64,000 bases of DNA from Arthrobacter sp. H-02-3 (GCF_003097355.1 NZ_PYUI01000009.1:1-64000); one strand, 5' to 3'; counted from the first letter of the stretch, positions 25,199 to 37,888 are shown. A program made the numbers and translations. The notes: generated from the sequence alone by a model not told the origin.

Positions 25199-26242
25199 AT
25201 GGCCGCAGCAGCGTTGCCCGCCCCCGGCCAAGTCACCGCGACGGGCCTGGGTCCGTGGCCCGGCGAGGACCCGGCCGAGGCCGCCCGCATCATCCGCGGT
25301 GAACTGGGCAGCCCTCACCTGCCGTTCCTGGCCGAGCTTCCCGACCGCGGCGTCGGCTCCGATGCCCTGGGCCGCACCGCATCCCTGCTTGTGGAACTCG
25401 CCGTCGACGTCCAGCCACACGGGTGGCGGCTCGTTGACCGTCCTGGCAAGGACCTGCAGCGGGCGAAGTCGGCGTTGTCCACCGACATTAACGTCCTCGC
25501 GGACGTAATCGGGGCCGAGGAAGCGCCCTCGGACGATATCAAAATCCAACTGCGCGGGCCGCTCAGCCTGGCCGCCGGCCTCCACCTCCACAACGGGGAG
25601 CGGGCACTGATTGACTACGGCGCCCGGCGGGAGATTGCGGAATCGCTCGCAGCCGGCGTGGAAGGCTACCTCAAGCGCGTGGCCGCGGCCGCCCCGGGTG
25701 CCCGGATCGTGGTCCAGATCGACGAGCCGGACATCGCCTCCGTGCTGGCCGGCACCATTCCCACCTCCAGCGGGTACCGGACGCTGCGCTCTGTGCCGGG
25801 CCGGGAAGTCACCGAGTCCTGGCAGCTGGTCATCGACGCTCTCCGCGCCGCGGGCGCCGTCGAAACCGTGGTGGCCGTCTCGGAGGTCGAGGCGCCGTTT
25901 GAGCGGATCCTGGCGGCGGGCGCGGACGGAATCGCCGTCCCGCTCCGGGCACTGACCTCGCGCCAGTGGGAACAGCTCGCCGGCGCCGTGGAGGCCGGAA
26001 AACGGCTCTGGGCCGGGGCGCTGGACGTGGCAGACCCCGCCGCGGCGCTGCCCAAGGTCCGCGACGTCGTGGAAAACGTGTGGCGGCCCTGGCGGCAGCT
26101 GGGTCTTCCCGCATCCACGTTGGGCGCGCTCAGGGTCACGCCGTCGGACGGGCTGGCACGGCACTCGCCCGCCGCGGCGACCGAGGTCCTGACCCGGCTG
26201 ACCCAGGTGGCTGACGGGCTCAACCAGCTCGCCCACGGCTAG
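25199..26242 (+). CDS. MetE C-terminal-like (cobalamin-independent methionine synthase family) protein
   Basis: A 347-aa protein resembling the C-terminal TIM-barrel half of MetE, similar to the stand-alone actinobacterial group that includes Rv3015c. Recognisable stretches are IKIQLRGPLSLAAGLHL, IVVQIDEPDIASVLAG and WAGALDVADPAAALPKV. The classical HxCx(n)C zinc ligands of MetE are not apparent: I see no cysteine in the protein. Full methionine synthase activity is therefore doubtful. It starts 2 nt after the chorismate mutase stop and is surely cotranscribed. In mycobacteria this gene lies near iscS, mnmA and ligA; ligA is not present here. Confidence 0.75.
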   Translation: MAAAALPAPGQVTATGLGPWPGEDPAEAARIIRGELGSPHLPFLAELPDRGVGSDALGRTASLLVELAVDVQPHGWRLVDRPGKDLQRAKSALSTDINVLADVIGAEEAPSDDIKIQLRGPLSLAAGLHLHNGERALIDYGARREIAESLAAGVEGYLKRVAAAAPGARIVVQIDEPDIASVLAGTIPTSSGYRTLRSVPGREVTESWQLVIDALRAAGAVETVVAVSEVEAPFERILAAGADGIAVPLRALTSRQWEQLAGAVEAGKRLWAGALDVADPAAALPKVRDVVENVWRPWRQLGLPASTLGALRVTPSDGLARHSPAAATEVLTRLTQVADGLNQLAHG

Positions 26243-26281
26243 CAGCCTTCCGGGACTATTGGGACTGGCGGAACTGCCGGG

Positions 26282-26989
26282 TCAGACCCTGCTCTCCCAG
26301 CCGTCCGGGCGGGCATACCCGGGCAGGTAGCCCGGCGCCGTGCCACCGGCGGGGTAGGGCTCGAGCCGGTAGTCGAAATGGCCGGCGTACACCAGCACCA
26401 GGCCGAGCTGGGGCTGGATCACCTTGACCTGGATGCGGTGCCGGCCGCCGTCCTGAGGCTCCCACCACTGTTCGGCATAGGCCTTGGCGTCGAGGGCGGC
26501 CGGCAGCGGAATCCGCAGGGGTCCCAGGAACAGGCGGGACGCCTCGGACACGCCGCGGAGCCTGCCTTCCGGCGTGACGCTGAGGTTGAGGTCGGTGACG
26601 AGCCGCCGGAACCGGCCCACATAGTCCACGAGTCCCGGCCTGGCCCGGGAGTCGTCAAAGCTCGTGGTGTCGTGGAACAGCCGGGTGGTTCCCGGGAAGA
26701 AGATCTCCCGCCGGGCGGTCAGGCTTGACCTGCCGAACGGGTCCAGGTGGGCGTGGTTCTCGATCCGGAAACGAACGCCCTCGCCGTAGTCGGGGAAGAA
26801 GGCCTGCTCGCCGGCGGTGAGCCGCAGGAGGGGGCGCAGCCACGCCTGGCGGCAGCCGACGACGTCGAACACCCCCTCGCCGACGCCGTAGTGGCCGGAT
26901 CCCGGCGCCAGGGAGAAGTACGCTTGGAGTTCCGGCTGCAGTCGGGCAAAGTCACTGCCCAGGGCGCGCTCATAAATGGGGGTGTTCAC
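26282..26989 (-). CDS. DUF4166-like protein
   Basis: A 235-aa protein of unknown function that I match to DUF4166 by its opening YERALGSDFARLQPELQAYF, the GVGEGVFDVVGCRQAWLRPLL stretch and the later RIENHAHLDPFGRSSL and TRLFHDTTSFDD segments. It has no signal peptide or membrane helix. In other bacteria the domain can be fused to a short-chain dehydrogenase; here it stands alone. It is convergent with the MetE-like gene (39-nt gap) and divergent from mtrA (181 nt). No function should be inferred from this context. Confidence 0.65.
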   Translation of the reverse strand: MNTPIYERALGSDFARLQPELQAYFSLAPGSGHYGVGEGVFDVVGCRQAWLRPLLRLTAGEQAFFPDYGEGVRFRIENHAHLDPFGRSSLTARREIFFPGTTRLFHDTTSFDDSRARPGLVDYVGRFRRLVTDLNLSVTPEGRLRGVSEASRLFLGPLRIPLPAALDAKAYAEQWWEPQDGGRHRIQVKVIQPQLGLVLVYAGHFDYRLEPYPAGGTAPGYLPGYARPDGWESRV

Positions 26990-27170
26990 GGGTTCCTCCT
27001 GCGGTCCGGGGCCGGTTCACTGGGCCTGTCCACAGCATGCAGGACAACGCGGCAATTGTCACAACGTCCGGCGTACCAGCATGGTCCCGGCGGCCGCGGC
27101 ACGCCCGCCTGCGCCATGCCGGAAGGCCGTCCGATACGACAAAGAGAATTCAATGGGGGAATATATAACT

Positions 27171-27845
27171 ATGAAGGCACGCATTCTGGTAGTGGATGAT
27201 GACGAGGCGCTCGCCGAGATGATCGGTATTGTGCTGCGCAATGACGGCTTTGAACCCGTCTTTTGCGCCGACGGTGGACAGGCGCTGGACGTGTTCCGCT
27301 CCTCCAAGCCGGACCTCGTCCTGCTCGACCTCATGCTGCCCGGGATGGACGGCATTGAGGTCTGCCGCCAGGTCCGCGCCGAATCTGACGTGCCGATCGT
27401 GATGCTCACTGCCAAAGCGGATACCTCGGACGTCGTCCGCGGCCTCGAGTCCGGTGCCGATGACTACGTGCCCAAGCCGTTCAAGCCCGCCGAGCTCGTG
27501 GCCCGGGTCCGGGCACGGCTCCGTCCGGGGGACCAGAAGGCCCCGGAAACCCTGCGCATCGCAGACGTCACGATCGACGTCGCCGGCCACCTGGTCAGCC
27601 GCGGCAACGACCGGATTTCCCTGACGCCGCTGGAATTCGACCTACTCGTCGCCCTGGCCCGCAAGCCGTGGCAGGTGTTCACCCGTGAACTTCTCCTTGA
27701 GCAGGTCTGGGGTTACCGGCACGCCGCCGACACCAGGCTGGTCAATGTCCATGTCCAACGGCTGAGGTCCAAGATCGAACGCGACCCCGAGGCCCCCGAA
27801 GTTGTATTGACGGTCCGTGGTGTCGGCTATAAAGCAGGTTCCTGA
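27171..27845 (+). CDS. mtrA: Two-component response regulator MtrA
   Basis: OmpR-type regulator (224 aa) that controls cell-wall, division and osmotic-stress genes in actinobacteria. The receiver domain has Asp-9/10 and the phosphoacceptor Asp-53 in LLDLMLPGMDG. The C-terminal winged helix contains SLTPLEFDLLVALARKP and LLEQVWGYRHAADTRLVNVHVQRL (split motif). GGGGGA lies 11 nt before ATG 27171, which gives the standard MtrA N-terminus MKARILVVDDDE; an upstream in-frame ATG at 27153 is less likely. It overlaps mtrB, and the order mtrA-mtrB-lpqB is the canonical one. Confidence 0.97.
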   Translation: MKARILVVDDDEALAEMIGIVLRNDGFEPVFCADGGQALDVFRSSKPDLVLLDLMLPGMDGIEVCRQVRAESDVPIVMLTAKADTSDVVRGLESGADDYVPKPFKPAELVARVRARLRPGDQKAPETLRIADVTIDVAGHLVSRGNDRISLTPLEFDLLVALARKPWQVFTRELLLEQVWGYRHAADTRLVNVHVQRLRSKIERDPEAPEVVLTVRGVGYKAGS

Positions 27846-29982
27846 GCCTGCGGACCGCAGCGTCGCACAGGCCGCCGGGCCGGAATCCGGGCACGACACG
27901 ACTCCGGACATGACTCCGGACATGACGCGAGGCGAAGCGCCCGCTGTATCGTCCGCATCCCATGAGGCCGCACCGGGCGTGCCGAAATCTGCCGTGCCTG
28001 GATCCGGCGTATCTGAATCCGGCGAGCCGGAATCCCAGGAGCCGGAATCGCCGTCTGCCGGCCCCGGCAGTCGGGGACCGTGGCGCGGGCTCGCCTTCCG
28101 GACCTGGCTATGGGCCAAACGCGCGAGGATCGTTGGGGTTCGGGTCGCGCGCTTGGTCCGCACCGGGGCCGGCAGCCTCCTGCCCGGCATCCGTTACCTG
28201 CTCCGCGCAGTACAGCGGAAATGGCGGCGTTCGCTGCAGTTCCGGACCGTCCTGACCACGCTCCTGCTGGCCATCGGCTCGTTCGCCGTCGTGGGCGCCT
28301 ACCTGTCCAACCAGATCGCCAATAACCTTTTCCAGGAACGGCTTGCGCAGGCCGAGTCGGAGACCCGCTACAACGTCAAGCAGGTCCAGGACACGTTCGA
28401 CGGCGCCCAGGTCACCGACCAGTCCAGCGTCATCACCCTGGTCTATGACACCCTGAACGCCGTCGAAGGCCGCGGGTCCGTGATTCAGCGGCGCTATGTC
28501 TTCGAAGCGATGCCGGAGCAGACCAAGCCGCGCAACCGCTGGGTCGAATCCCGGGCCTCAGACCAGCTCACCATCGCCGTCATCCCCCCGGAGCTGCGCA
28601 AGGCCGTGCAGGACTCGGGCAAGGACCAGTACTGGGCGTCAACCCAGTTCCCCGTGGGGACCGAGGACCGGCCCGGCATCGCGGTCGGCAACAAGGTGAC
28701 CTTCAACGGCACCGTCTACGAGCTCTACCTCATCTATGACCTCAACACGGCGCAGAAGACGCTGGACGAGATCCAGAACGTGCTGCTGGCCGGCGGTGCC
28801 CTTTTGGTCCTCATGATCGGCGGCGTCGCCTGGTACGTCACCCGAAACGTGGTCAGCCCGGTCAGCCACGCCGCCGTCGTCTCCGAAAAGCTCGCGGCCG
28901 GGCAGCTGCAGGAGCGCATGGTGGTCAAGGGCGAGGACGAGGTCGCCCGGCTCGGGGCCTCGTTCAACCACATGGCGGCAAGCCTCCAGGAGCAGATCAC
29001 CCAGCTGGCCACGCTCTCGCAAATGCAGCAGCGGTTCGTCTCCGACGTGTCGCACGAGCTCCGCACCCCGCTCACCACGGTCCGCATGGCCGCGGAGGTG
29101 CTCTACGACGCCCGCGAGGACTTCGACCCCATCAACAAACGCTCCGCTGAACTGCTCTATAACCAGGTGGAACGGTTCCAGTCGCTCCTGGCGGACCTGC
29201 TGGAAATCTCCCGCTTTGATGCGGGCGCCGCCACTCTCGACGCCGAACCCACGGACATCGTCCAGCTCGTCGCCCACGTCATCGAGGGAGTGGCGCCCGT
29301 CGCCGCCGAATACGGGTCCGCCGTCACCCTCAACGCACCGGCCGGTAGCATCATCGTCGACATGGACGACCGCAGGATCGACCGCATCCTGCGCAACCTG
29401 GTCCTGAACGCCCTTGAACACGGCGAGGGCCGCCCGGTGAACATCTCCGTGGCCGCCAACGACACCGCGGTGGCCGTCGCCGTGCGCGACCACGGAATCG
29501 GCATGACACCGGCCGAGGCCGCCCGCGTCTTCGACCGCTTCTGGCGCGCCGACCCTGCCCGCGCCCGCACTACCGGAGGCAGCGGGCTGGGACTGTCGAT
29601 CGCCGCCGAAGACACCAAGCTCCACGACGGCTGGCTGCAGGCGTGGGGGAGCAAGGGCAACGGGTCAAACTTCCGGCTGACCCTTCCCCTGCGCCGCGAC
29701 GAGCCGATCACCCGGTCTCCGCTCCAGCTGGAACCGGTCAACGTCGGGCTCCCGGGGCCCGGCAGCCAGCGAACAGTGCTGCTCCTGGACCGGCCGCCGG
29801 CCGCCGCGGTACCGGCAGCAGATACACCGGCAGGAACACAGGGCAAACCCGACGGCGGGACCGGCGCCGACGACTTCATGGCGGACGGTGTGGCTGGCGA
29901 CGGCGCTACCGGCGTCGGCGGGGCGAGCCCGGGCGGCGGCGCGGCCGGCCTCCGGGGCCGTGGAACGGAAGGCAGGGCATGA
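27817..29982 (+). CDS. mtrB: Sensor histidine kinase MtrB
   Basis: Membrane sensor kinase partner of MtrA (721 aa as called). Two membrane helices ([19 protein letters not shown] and [19 protein letters not shown]) flank an extracellular sensor loop. They are followed by HAMP, HisKA with His-413 in SHELRTP, and HATPase_c with [20 protein letters not shown] and [10 protein letters not shown]. About 110 N-terminal residues before the first helix are Pro/Glu/Ser-rich with short repeats (TPDMTPDM), and the last 80 are Gly-rich; both look disordered. The GTG at 27817 overlaps mtrA by 29 bp. The true start could be later, for instance ATG 27910; neither has a clear ribosome site. Confidence 0.93.
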   Translation: MVSAIKQVPEPADRSVAQAAGPESGHDTTPDMTPDMTRGEAPAVSSASHEAAPGVPKSAVPGSGVSESGEPESQEPESPSAGPGSRGPWRGLAFRTWLWAKRARIVGVRVARLVRTGAGSLLPGIRYLLRAVQRKWRRSLQFRTVLTTLLLAIGSFAVVGAYLSNQIANNLFQERLAQAESETRYNVKQVQDTFDGAQVTDQSSVITLVYDTLNAVEGRGSVIQRRYVFEAMPEQTKPRNRWVESRASDQLTIAVIPPELRKAVQDSGKDQYWASTQFPVGTEDRPGIAVGNKVTFNGTVYELYLIYDLNTAQKTLDEIQNVLLAGGALLVLMIGGVAWYVTRNVVSPVSHAAVVSEKLAAGQLQERMVVKGEDEVARLGASFNHMAASLQEQITQLATLSQMQQRFVSDVSHELRTPLTTVRMAAEVLYDAREDFDPINKRSAELLYNQVERFQSLLADLLEISRFDAGAATLDAEPTDIVQLVAHVIEGVAPVAAEYGSAVTLNAPAGSIIVDMDDRRIDRILRNLVLNALEHGEGRPVNISVAANDTAVAVAVRDHGIGMTPAEAARVFDRFWRADPARARTTGGSGLGLSIAAEDTKLHDGWLQAWGSKGNGSNFRLTLPLRRDEPITRSPLQLEPVNVGLPGPGSQRTVLLLDRPPAAAVPAADTPAGTQGKPDGGTGADDFMADGVAGDGATGVGGASPGGGAAGLRGRGTEGRA

Positions 29983-31703
29983 GCAGTGTTTCCATTTCCG
30001 GCAAATTCACCAGGGTAGGGGCGGCGCTGCTGGCCGTCGTCCTGCTGCTGTTGACCTCGTGCGCCCAGATTCCGCGCTCCGGCCCGGTGGGCAAGAGCAA
30101 GGATGAGAGCGCCGGAAACCCCAATGCCCCCGTGTTCTTCCCGGCAGCGCCGCGTCCGGGCGCCGGGCCCGAGGCGGTCATTGAGGACTTCTACCTGGCC
30201 GGAAGCGGCTATGAAGACGATTACGCCGTCGCCCGGCAGTACCTCACCCAGGCGTCATCGGTGACATGGAAGCCGGACCAGCGGGCTCTTGTTTTCCGGA
30301 AGGCCTCGGTGGTGGCCACCGGCGTCGAAAACGTCTTCAACTACCAGCTCGACCTCGCCTATTCGGTGGATGCCGACGGCGTGGCGACACAACTTCCCGA
30401 GGGCACCACAGAGAACATACCCGTCACGCTGACCCAGGTGGACGGCGAGTGGCGGATCTCGGATCTCCCGGACGGCACAGCGATTCCGGAAGAGACCTTC
30501 AAAGTCATCTACGGCGCCTACCCGATCTATTTCTACGACCCCACCTTCACCTACGCCGTGCCCGATGTCCGGTGGTTCATCCGCAAGAAAACCGTCAAGG
30601 CCATGACGAGCGCACTGCTCGGCGGCCCGGCCCCCTACCTCAAGGGCGCCGTCGTCAGCGCCTTCCCGTCGGGCATCAAGCTGGCGCGGGAGTCTGTGCC
30701 CGTGGTCTCCGGCGCCGCCCAGGTGGATCTCACGGCCAAGGACCTCGTCGACGCCTCCAACGAGGACCGGCTGCGGATGCAAACGCAGCTGGCCCTGACG
30801 TTCCGCAGCCAGCCGGATGTCATCAACGTCGAGCTCCGGGCTAACCAGGATCTGGTGCGCGTCGAGGACAACGGAACGGTCCTGCCTCCGGTCCGCGACG
30901 AAAGCGTCCCCGGCTATCAGATCGCCGTCAGCAACAACGACCTGGTCCGGTACGAGAACAACCGGCTTTCACCCCTGCCGGATATCCGGTCCGTCGCGGC
31001 CCTGTCGCCGCGGGCGCCGGCGGAATCCGCCGAGTCACAGGCTGCTGCGTTCCTCAACGCCGACCGCACAACGCTGTACTCGATCGTTCCCGGCCAGCCG
31101 GCCAGGGCCCTGACCACGCGGGCCACCCTCTCCCGGCCTTCGTTCGGCCGGTACGACTGGGTCTGGACCGCCGGGCCGGGCGCTGCCGGCGCCACCGAAG
31201 TGGTTGCCTTCCGGCCGGTCGGTGTGGCGGAGAGCGGAAACGTACCCACCGTGACCCTGACCCCGGGATGGCTTGCCGGCCGGACCGTCAAGGAGTTCCG
31301 GATATCCCGGGACGGCACGCGTGCACTGGTCATTTCCCAGCAGAACGGCAAAAGCCTGGTTCAGATCACCGGGATCATCCGGAACACGGACGGCACCCCA
31401 AGGGATCTGACCGTACCCCTGACGCTTCTGACGCCCCGGGATCCGGACCAGGGCGTGTGGGTGGATGACACCACAGTCGCGGTCATGAAGGCCTCCGCCA
31501 GCGACGCCGTCACTCCCGAGTTGTTGTCCCTGACCTCCACCCAGCCGCAGCAGCTGGCGTCGTGGCCCGGGCTGACTGCCCTCAGCGCAGGAAACGGGCC
31601 ATCTGAGATCTATGGCCAGTCCGCGGAAGGGATCTTCCAGAGGCTGGGCAACGGCTGGTCGCCGCAGCTCAAGGGCCCCATCGACCCGTCTTTCCCGGGC
31701 TGA
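29979..31703 (+). CDS. lpqB: Lipoprotein LpqB (MtrAB accessory)
   Basis: Lipoprotein of 574 aa that interacts with the extracellular domain of MtrB in mycobacteria and tunes MtrA phosphorylation. The signal peptide ends in LLTSC with the lipidated Cys-28. A GerMN domain occupies about residues 190-320, and the C-terminal half is a beta-propeller-like domain ([18 protein letters not shown]). ATG 29979 overlaps the mtrB stop (ATGA), so translation is coupled. The open frame upstream is within mtrB and is not part of this gene. Confidence 0.95.
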   Translation: MSSVSISGKFTRVGAALLAVVLLLLTSCAQIPRSGPVGKSKDESAGNPNAPVFFPAAPRPGAGPEAVIEDFYLAGSGYEDDYAVARQYLTQASSVTWKPDQRALVFRKASVVATGVENVFNYQLDLAYSVDADGVATQLPEGTTENIPVTLTQVDGEWRISDLPDGTAIPEETFKVIYGAYPIYFYDPTFTYAVPDVRWFIRKKTVKAMTSALLGGPAPYLKGAVVSAFPSGIKLARESVPVVSGAAQVDLTAKDLVDASNEDRLRMQTQLALTFRSQPDVINVELRANQDLVRVEDNGTVLPPVRDESVPGYQIAVSNNDLVRYENNRLSPLPDIRSVAALSPRAPAESAESQAAAFLNADRTTLYSIVPGQPARALTTRATLSRPSFGRYDWVWTAGPGAAGATEVVAFRPVGVAESGNVPTVTLTPGWLAGRTVKEFRISRDGTRALVISQQNGKSLVQITGIIRNTDGTPRDLTVPLTLLTPRDPDQGVWVDDTTVAVMKASASDAVTPELLSLTSTQPQQLASWPGLTALSAGNGPSEIYGQSAEGIFQRLGNGWSPQLKGPIDPSFPG

Positions 31704-31786
31704 CCACGGATGTGAGACCGCCGGGGTTGTCCACATAGCCTCCCGCGGTGCTACTGGCGTGCGAGTCTCCGGTCCACGATCGGAGA

Positions 31787-32845
31787 ATGATCACTCACAC
31801 GCCCCATGGTGGCGGAAATGTCGGTGGCGGAAATGTCGGTGGCGGAAATGTCGGGGGCAGAAATGGCGGGGAACACCGTGACGTGCCGGCCCGCCGCAGT
31901 CCCCGACGCGCGGGGCCCGATCCTGGGCGGCGACCGGTCGCGGATCCGGACCTGGCCCCGGCTGCACCGACACCGGCAAGGCACCGCGGCGTGTACGCGC
32001 GGCCGCTGGCGCGGCTGTCCGACCGGACCGCGGCGGCTGCGGCAGAGGTGCTCGCCCTCGCCATCCCGGTGGAGTGCGTCTGCTGCGGCGCGGAAGACTC
32101 TGCACTTTGCGGCGCCTGCGCCCGGCAGGTGCGCCTGCTGACACTCAGGCCGTTCCGGGCCGAGGCCCAGGCGCCGGCCCTGATCGACACGGACGGCTCT
32201 GTGCTGCTGCCCGTGGTGGCGGCCGGGGCGTACCGGGCCGAGCTCGCGCAATGCCTCCTGTCCTTCAAGAGCCACGGCCAGGCGCGGCTGGCAGGCGAGC
32301 TGGCGCGGGGCCTCGCACGGGCCCTGCACTCCGCGGCAGGGCCGGCGGAGGGACTCGTCCTGGTCCCCGTACCGACCAGCGGCGCCGCCTTCCGCAAGAG
32401 GGGGTTCAGCCCCGTCCACCTCCTGCTCCGCCGGCTCGTTCGGGGCGATGAAATCCCCGGGTTCACCGTCGTGGCCGCACTGCGGAAAACCGCGAGGCCC
32501 GCGCCGGGCCGGGGAACCCCGGAACTTCCACCACAGACCGTAATGAACGGGTTGAGGCGGGCCGGCGGACAGAAGGGACTGGGCCGGGGGGCCCGCTCCC
32601 GGCGCGTGCGGGGAACCATGCGGGCCAGGGCGGCCCCGTGGTCTCCGGCAGTCCTGGGACGGACGTGCATCATCGTTGATGACGTGCTGACCACCGGCGC
32701 CACTGTGGCCGAGGCAGCCCGTGCGCTGCGGGCAGCAGGGGCCTTTGTAGGCGGTGCCGTTGTGCTGGCCGCGACACGCCCGCCGGCCACCGCCGACGGT
32801 GATGCCTCCGGCCCCGCCGTGGCGGGTGCGACCGGCGTGAAGTAA
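31787..32845 (+). CDS. ComF-family phosphoribosyltransferase-like protein
   Basis: ComF-type protein related to the type I phosphoribosyltransferases and linked to DNA uptake in competent bacteria; its role in actinobacteria is not settled. A zinc-ribbon-like Cys set (CVCCGAEDSALCGAC) precedes the PRTase fold. The fold has the LVPVPTSGAAFRKRGF segment and the PRPP loop IIVDDVLTTGATVAEAARAL. The start is uncertain. ATG 31787 gives 352 aa, long for the family, and includes a 15-bp tandem repeat. GTG 31991 gives 284 aa with better codon bias and is a strong alternative. It follows lpqB by 83 nt and probably belongs to the mtrAB-lpqB transcript. Confidence 0.8.
   Translation: MITHTPHGGGNVGGGNVGGGNVGGRNGGEHRDVPARRSPRRAGPDPGRRPVADPDLAPAAPTPARHRGVYARPLARLSDRTAAAAAEVLALAIPVECVCCGAEDSALCGACARQVRLLTLRPFRAEAQAPALIDTDGSVLLPVVAAGAYRAELAQCLLSFKSHGQARLAGELARGLARALHSAAGPAEGLVLVPVPTSGAAFRKRGFSPVHLLLRRLVRGDEIPGFTVVAALRKTARPAPGRGTPELPPQTVMNGLRRAGGQKGLGRGARSRRVRGTMRARAAPWSPAVLGRTCIIVDDVLTTGATVAEAARALRAAGAFVGGAVVLAATRPPATADGDASGPAVAGATGVK
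31808..31867 (+). repeat. 15-bp tandem repeat (GGTGGCGGAAATGTC, 3 exact + 1 degenerate)
   Basis: Exact units at 31808-31822, 31823-31837 and 31838-31852, and a degenerate unit at 31853-31867. In the comF-like frame each unit reads GGNVG in rotation. It lies at or before the start of that gene, so it may be leader rather than coding sequence. Confidence 0.9.
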
Positions 32846-33016
32846 AAAAATAAACCGGAAAAGGATGAATAACAGGTTGCTATGAACTAACGTCGAAGAT
32901 GGGTACCAAGAACAGATGTACCTGTCGATAGCGGCTCGGAAAGGGGCTCGACTGTCAGTCAGATCGGCCCCCGGGAAGTACCGCCGTCGTGTCACCGAAG
33001 TCATTTGGAGGGCACC

Positions 33017-33742
33017 ATGGAGTTCATGATCAGCGGACGCAACTTGACGGTCTCAGACCGGTTCCGCGAATATGCCGACGAGAAGATCTCAAAGATCGCC
33101 TCGTTGGGAGACAAGGTCCAGAGGGTTGACGCGAAGGTCACCAAGGAGACCAAGGCCCGCCAGACCGCAGAATCGCTCACGGTTGAGTTGACAGTCTTGG
33201 GACGCGGCCCCGTAATCCGCGCTGAAGCGAGTGCCGCCGACAAGTTCGCTGCCTTCGATCTCGCTTACAACAAGCTTCTTGAACGCCTGCGCAGGGCCAG
33301 GGACCGTAGAAAGGTCCATCACGGCCGGCACACCCCAAAGTCCGTTACTGAGGCCACGGCAACGCTGGAGCCCGCAAGCCCCAACGAGCCCCTCTACGTT
33401 GAGGCGGCAAATCAGCAGGCGGCCCCTGTCCCGGCTGCAGAGAAGTCGCCCTATGAGGTCGAGAACGACATCCCGGCCGGCGATTCGCCCGTCCTGATCC
33501 GCCGGAAGGTGTTCCCCGCAGCCCAGCTCACGCTCGATGACGCCGTGGACAACATGGAACTTGTGGGGCACGACTTCTACCTTTTCGTGGACAAGGAGAC
33601 CAAGGCGCCGTCGGTCGTATACCGGCGTGACGGCTGGACCTACGGGGTCATCTCCCTGGACCAGACCTGCGAGCCCGGACACTCAAATCTGGAAGAGAAG
33701 ATCCTCGCCTACCGTTCAGAGGATGAGCCCGCCACCGCATAA
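33017..33742 (+). CDS. hpf: Long-form ribosome hibernation promoting factor
   Basis: Long HPF (241 aa), which binds the 30S decoding region and pairs ribosomes into 100S particles in stationary phase. The N-terminal S30AE domain (MEFMISGRNLTVSDRFREYADEK opening, in part) contains KVTKETKARQTAESLTVELTVLG, and the C-terminal dimerisation domain contains VRRKVFPAAQLTLDDAVDNMELVGHDFYLF-like sequence (IRRKVFPA here). A GGAGG site 5-6 nt before fixes ATG 33017. The 171-nt leader is unusually AT-rich (from 32846) and presumably carries a stress-responsive promoter. Same position relative to secA as in mycobacteria. Confidence 0.95.
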   Translation: MEFMISGRNLTVSDRFREYADEKISKIASLGDKVQRVDAKVTKETKARQTAESLTVELTVLGRGPVIRAEASAADKFAAFDLAYNKLLERLRRARDRRKVHHGRHTPKSVTEATATLEPASPNEPLYVEAANQQAAPVPAAEKSPYEVENDIPAGDSPVLIRRKVFPAAQLTLDDAVDNMELVGHDFYLFVDKETKAPSVVYRRDGWTYGVISLDQTCEPGHSNLEEKILAYRSEDEPATA

Positions 33743-33774
33743 GCTGGTGCAGACCATCCAACGAAGGGACTGAC

Positions 33775-35010
33775 GTGCAAGCATCGCTGAGCCTGGCACA
33801 GGCACGGCGGATCGCATTGGCAGCCCAGGGATTGGACAAGGAACGGCCCGCCGGACCCGTGACAGCACGGGCGGTGGGCCGTACCTTTGCCCGGCTGCAC
33901 CTGGTCCAGATCGATTCCGTCAACGTGGTGTCCCGCAGCCATTTCCTGCCGTTCTTCTCCCGGCTGGGCAACTACGACCGCGCCATCCTGCAGCGCATGG
34001 CGGGGACCCACCCGCGCCGGATGATGGAGTACTGGGCGCACGAAGCCTGCTTCATCCGGCCGGACCACTTCCACGATCTCGTGCAGTGGCAGAACCGCAC
34101 ATGGGTGGGCGCCCACGCCATGGACCCCGAACTGCGCAACGGCGTGGCGGCGCGGGTGCTGGAAACCCTGGCGGCCGGGCAACCCCTGACCGCCGCCGAA
34201 CTGACCGCCCGGCTGGGCCACGTGGAGGACCGGCAGCGGGACCAATGGGGCTGGAACTGGAATGCCGTCAAAAGGGTCCTGGAACATCTGTTTGAGGAAG
34301 GCCTGGTCTCCGCGGCCTCGCGGACCGAATCGTTCGAACGGCGCTACACCCTCACCGCCAGGGTGCTGCCCGGACCGGGCGGTGAGGCCGCGGCGCAAGC
34401 ACCGGATGCTGCCGCCGCGATGGACCGGCTGATCGACGCCGCGGCCCGGGCCCACGGCATCGGGACCGTGCGGTGCTTCGCGGACTATTTCCGGACGCCC
34501 CAGAAAGCAGCCGCCATGGCCGTCCGGAACCTCGTGGACACTGGCCGGCTGCAGCCGGTCACCGTGGCCGGCTGGGACCGACCCTTGTACCGCCATGTAG
34601 AGGCGAAACTGCCGCGGTCAGCCACCGGCCGCGCGCTGGTGAGCCCGTTCGACTCCCTCGTCTTCGAACGCCGGCGGCTTCAGGAGCTCTTCGGCTTCCA
34701 CTACAGGATAGAGATCTACACCCCTGAACCGAAGAGGCGGTACGGCTACTACGTCCTGCCCTTCCTGCTGCGCGACGCGATCGTCGCGCGGGTGGACCTG
34801 AAAGCCGACCGGGCCGGGGGCCTGCTTCTGGTGCGGACCGCCCACGCCGAACCAGCCGCTCCGGAGGACACCGCAGTCGAACTCGCCGCGGAACTGAAGC
34901 TCATGGCAGAGTGGCTTGGACTGGGCGGGGTGGTTGTCTCGCCAACCGGGGACCTTGCGCCGGCGCTCGCCGAAGCCGTGGCTGAACCGGTAGACAGCAG
35001 TATCCGCTGA
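33775..35010 (+). CDS. YcaQ/AlkX-type winged-helix DNA glycosylase family protein
   Basis: A 411-aa member of the HTH_42 family, whose characterised members (E. coli YcaQ, streptomycete AlkX/AlZ) unhook DNA interstrand crosslinks or remove bulky alkyl adducts. Family signatures are LVQIDSVNVVSRSHFLPFFSRLG near residue 45, the EYWAHEACFI stretch and, at the C-terminus, SPFDSLVFERRRLQELFGFHYRIE (in part) and YGYYVLPFLLRDAIVARVDLK. GTG start 33775, 32 nt after hpf. No antibiotic cluster is nearby, so a housekeeping repair role is more likely than self-resistance. Confidence 0.88.
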   Translation: MQASLSLAQARRIALAAQGLDKERPAGPVTARAVGRTFARLHLVQIDSVNVVSRSHFLPFFSRLGNYDRAILQRMAGTHPRRMMEYWAHEACFIRPDHFHDLVQWQNRTWVGAHAMDPELRNGVAARVLETLAAGQPLTAAELTARLGHVEDRQRDQWGWNWNAVKRVLEHLFEEGLVSAASRTESFERRYTLTARVLPGPGGEAAAQAPDAAAAMDRLIDAAARAHGIGTVRCFADYFRTPQKAAAMAVRNLVDTGRLQPVTVAGWDRPLYRHVEAKLPRSATGRALVSPFDSLVFERRRLQELFGFHYRIEIYTPEPKRRYGYYVLPFLLRDAIVARVDLKADRAGGLLLVRTAHAEPAAPEDTAVELAAELKLMAEWLGLGGVVVSPTGDLAPALAEAVAEPVDSSIR

Positions 35011-35096
35011 GAGGGAACAGGCGCCACCGGCGCTGCGTCTCTCCCGTAGACTAAACACGCCAGAATTCGGCAGCTTGAGACTGGGAGCAACTTCAC

Positions 35097-37835
<2,739 letters not shown>

Positions 37836-37888
37836 CAGGCGGCGCCAGGCGCAGGCGCCAGTCGCGGTTGCCGGCGCAGAGGCAAACG

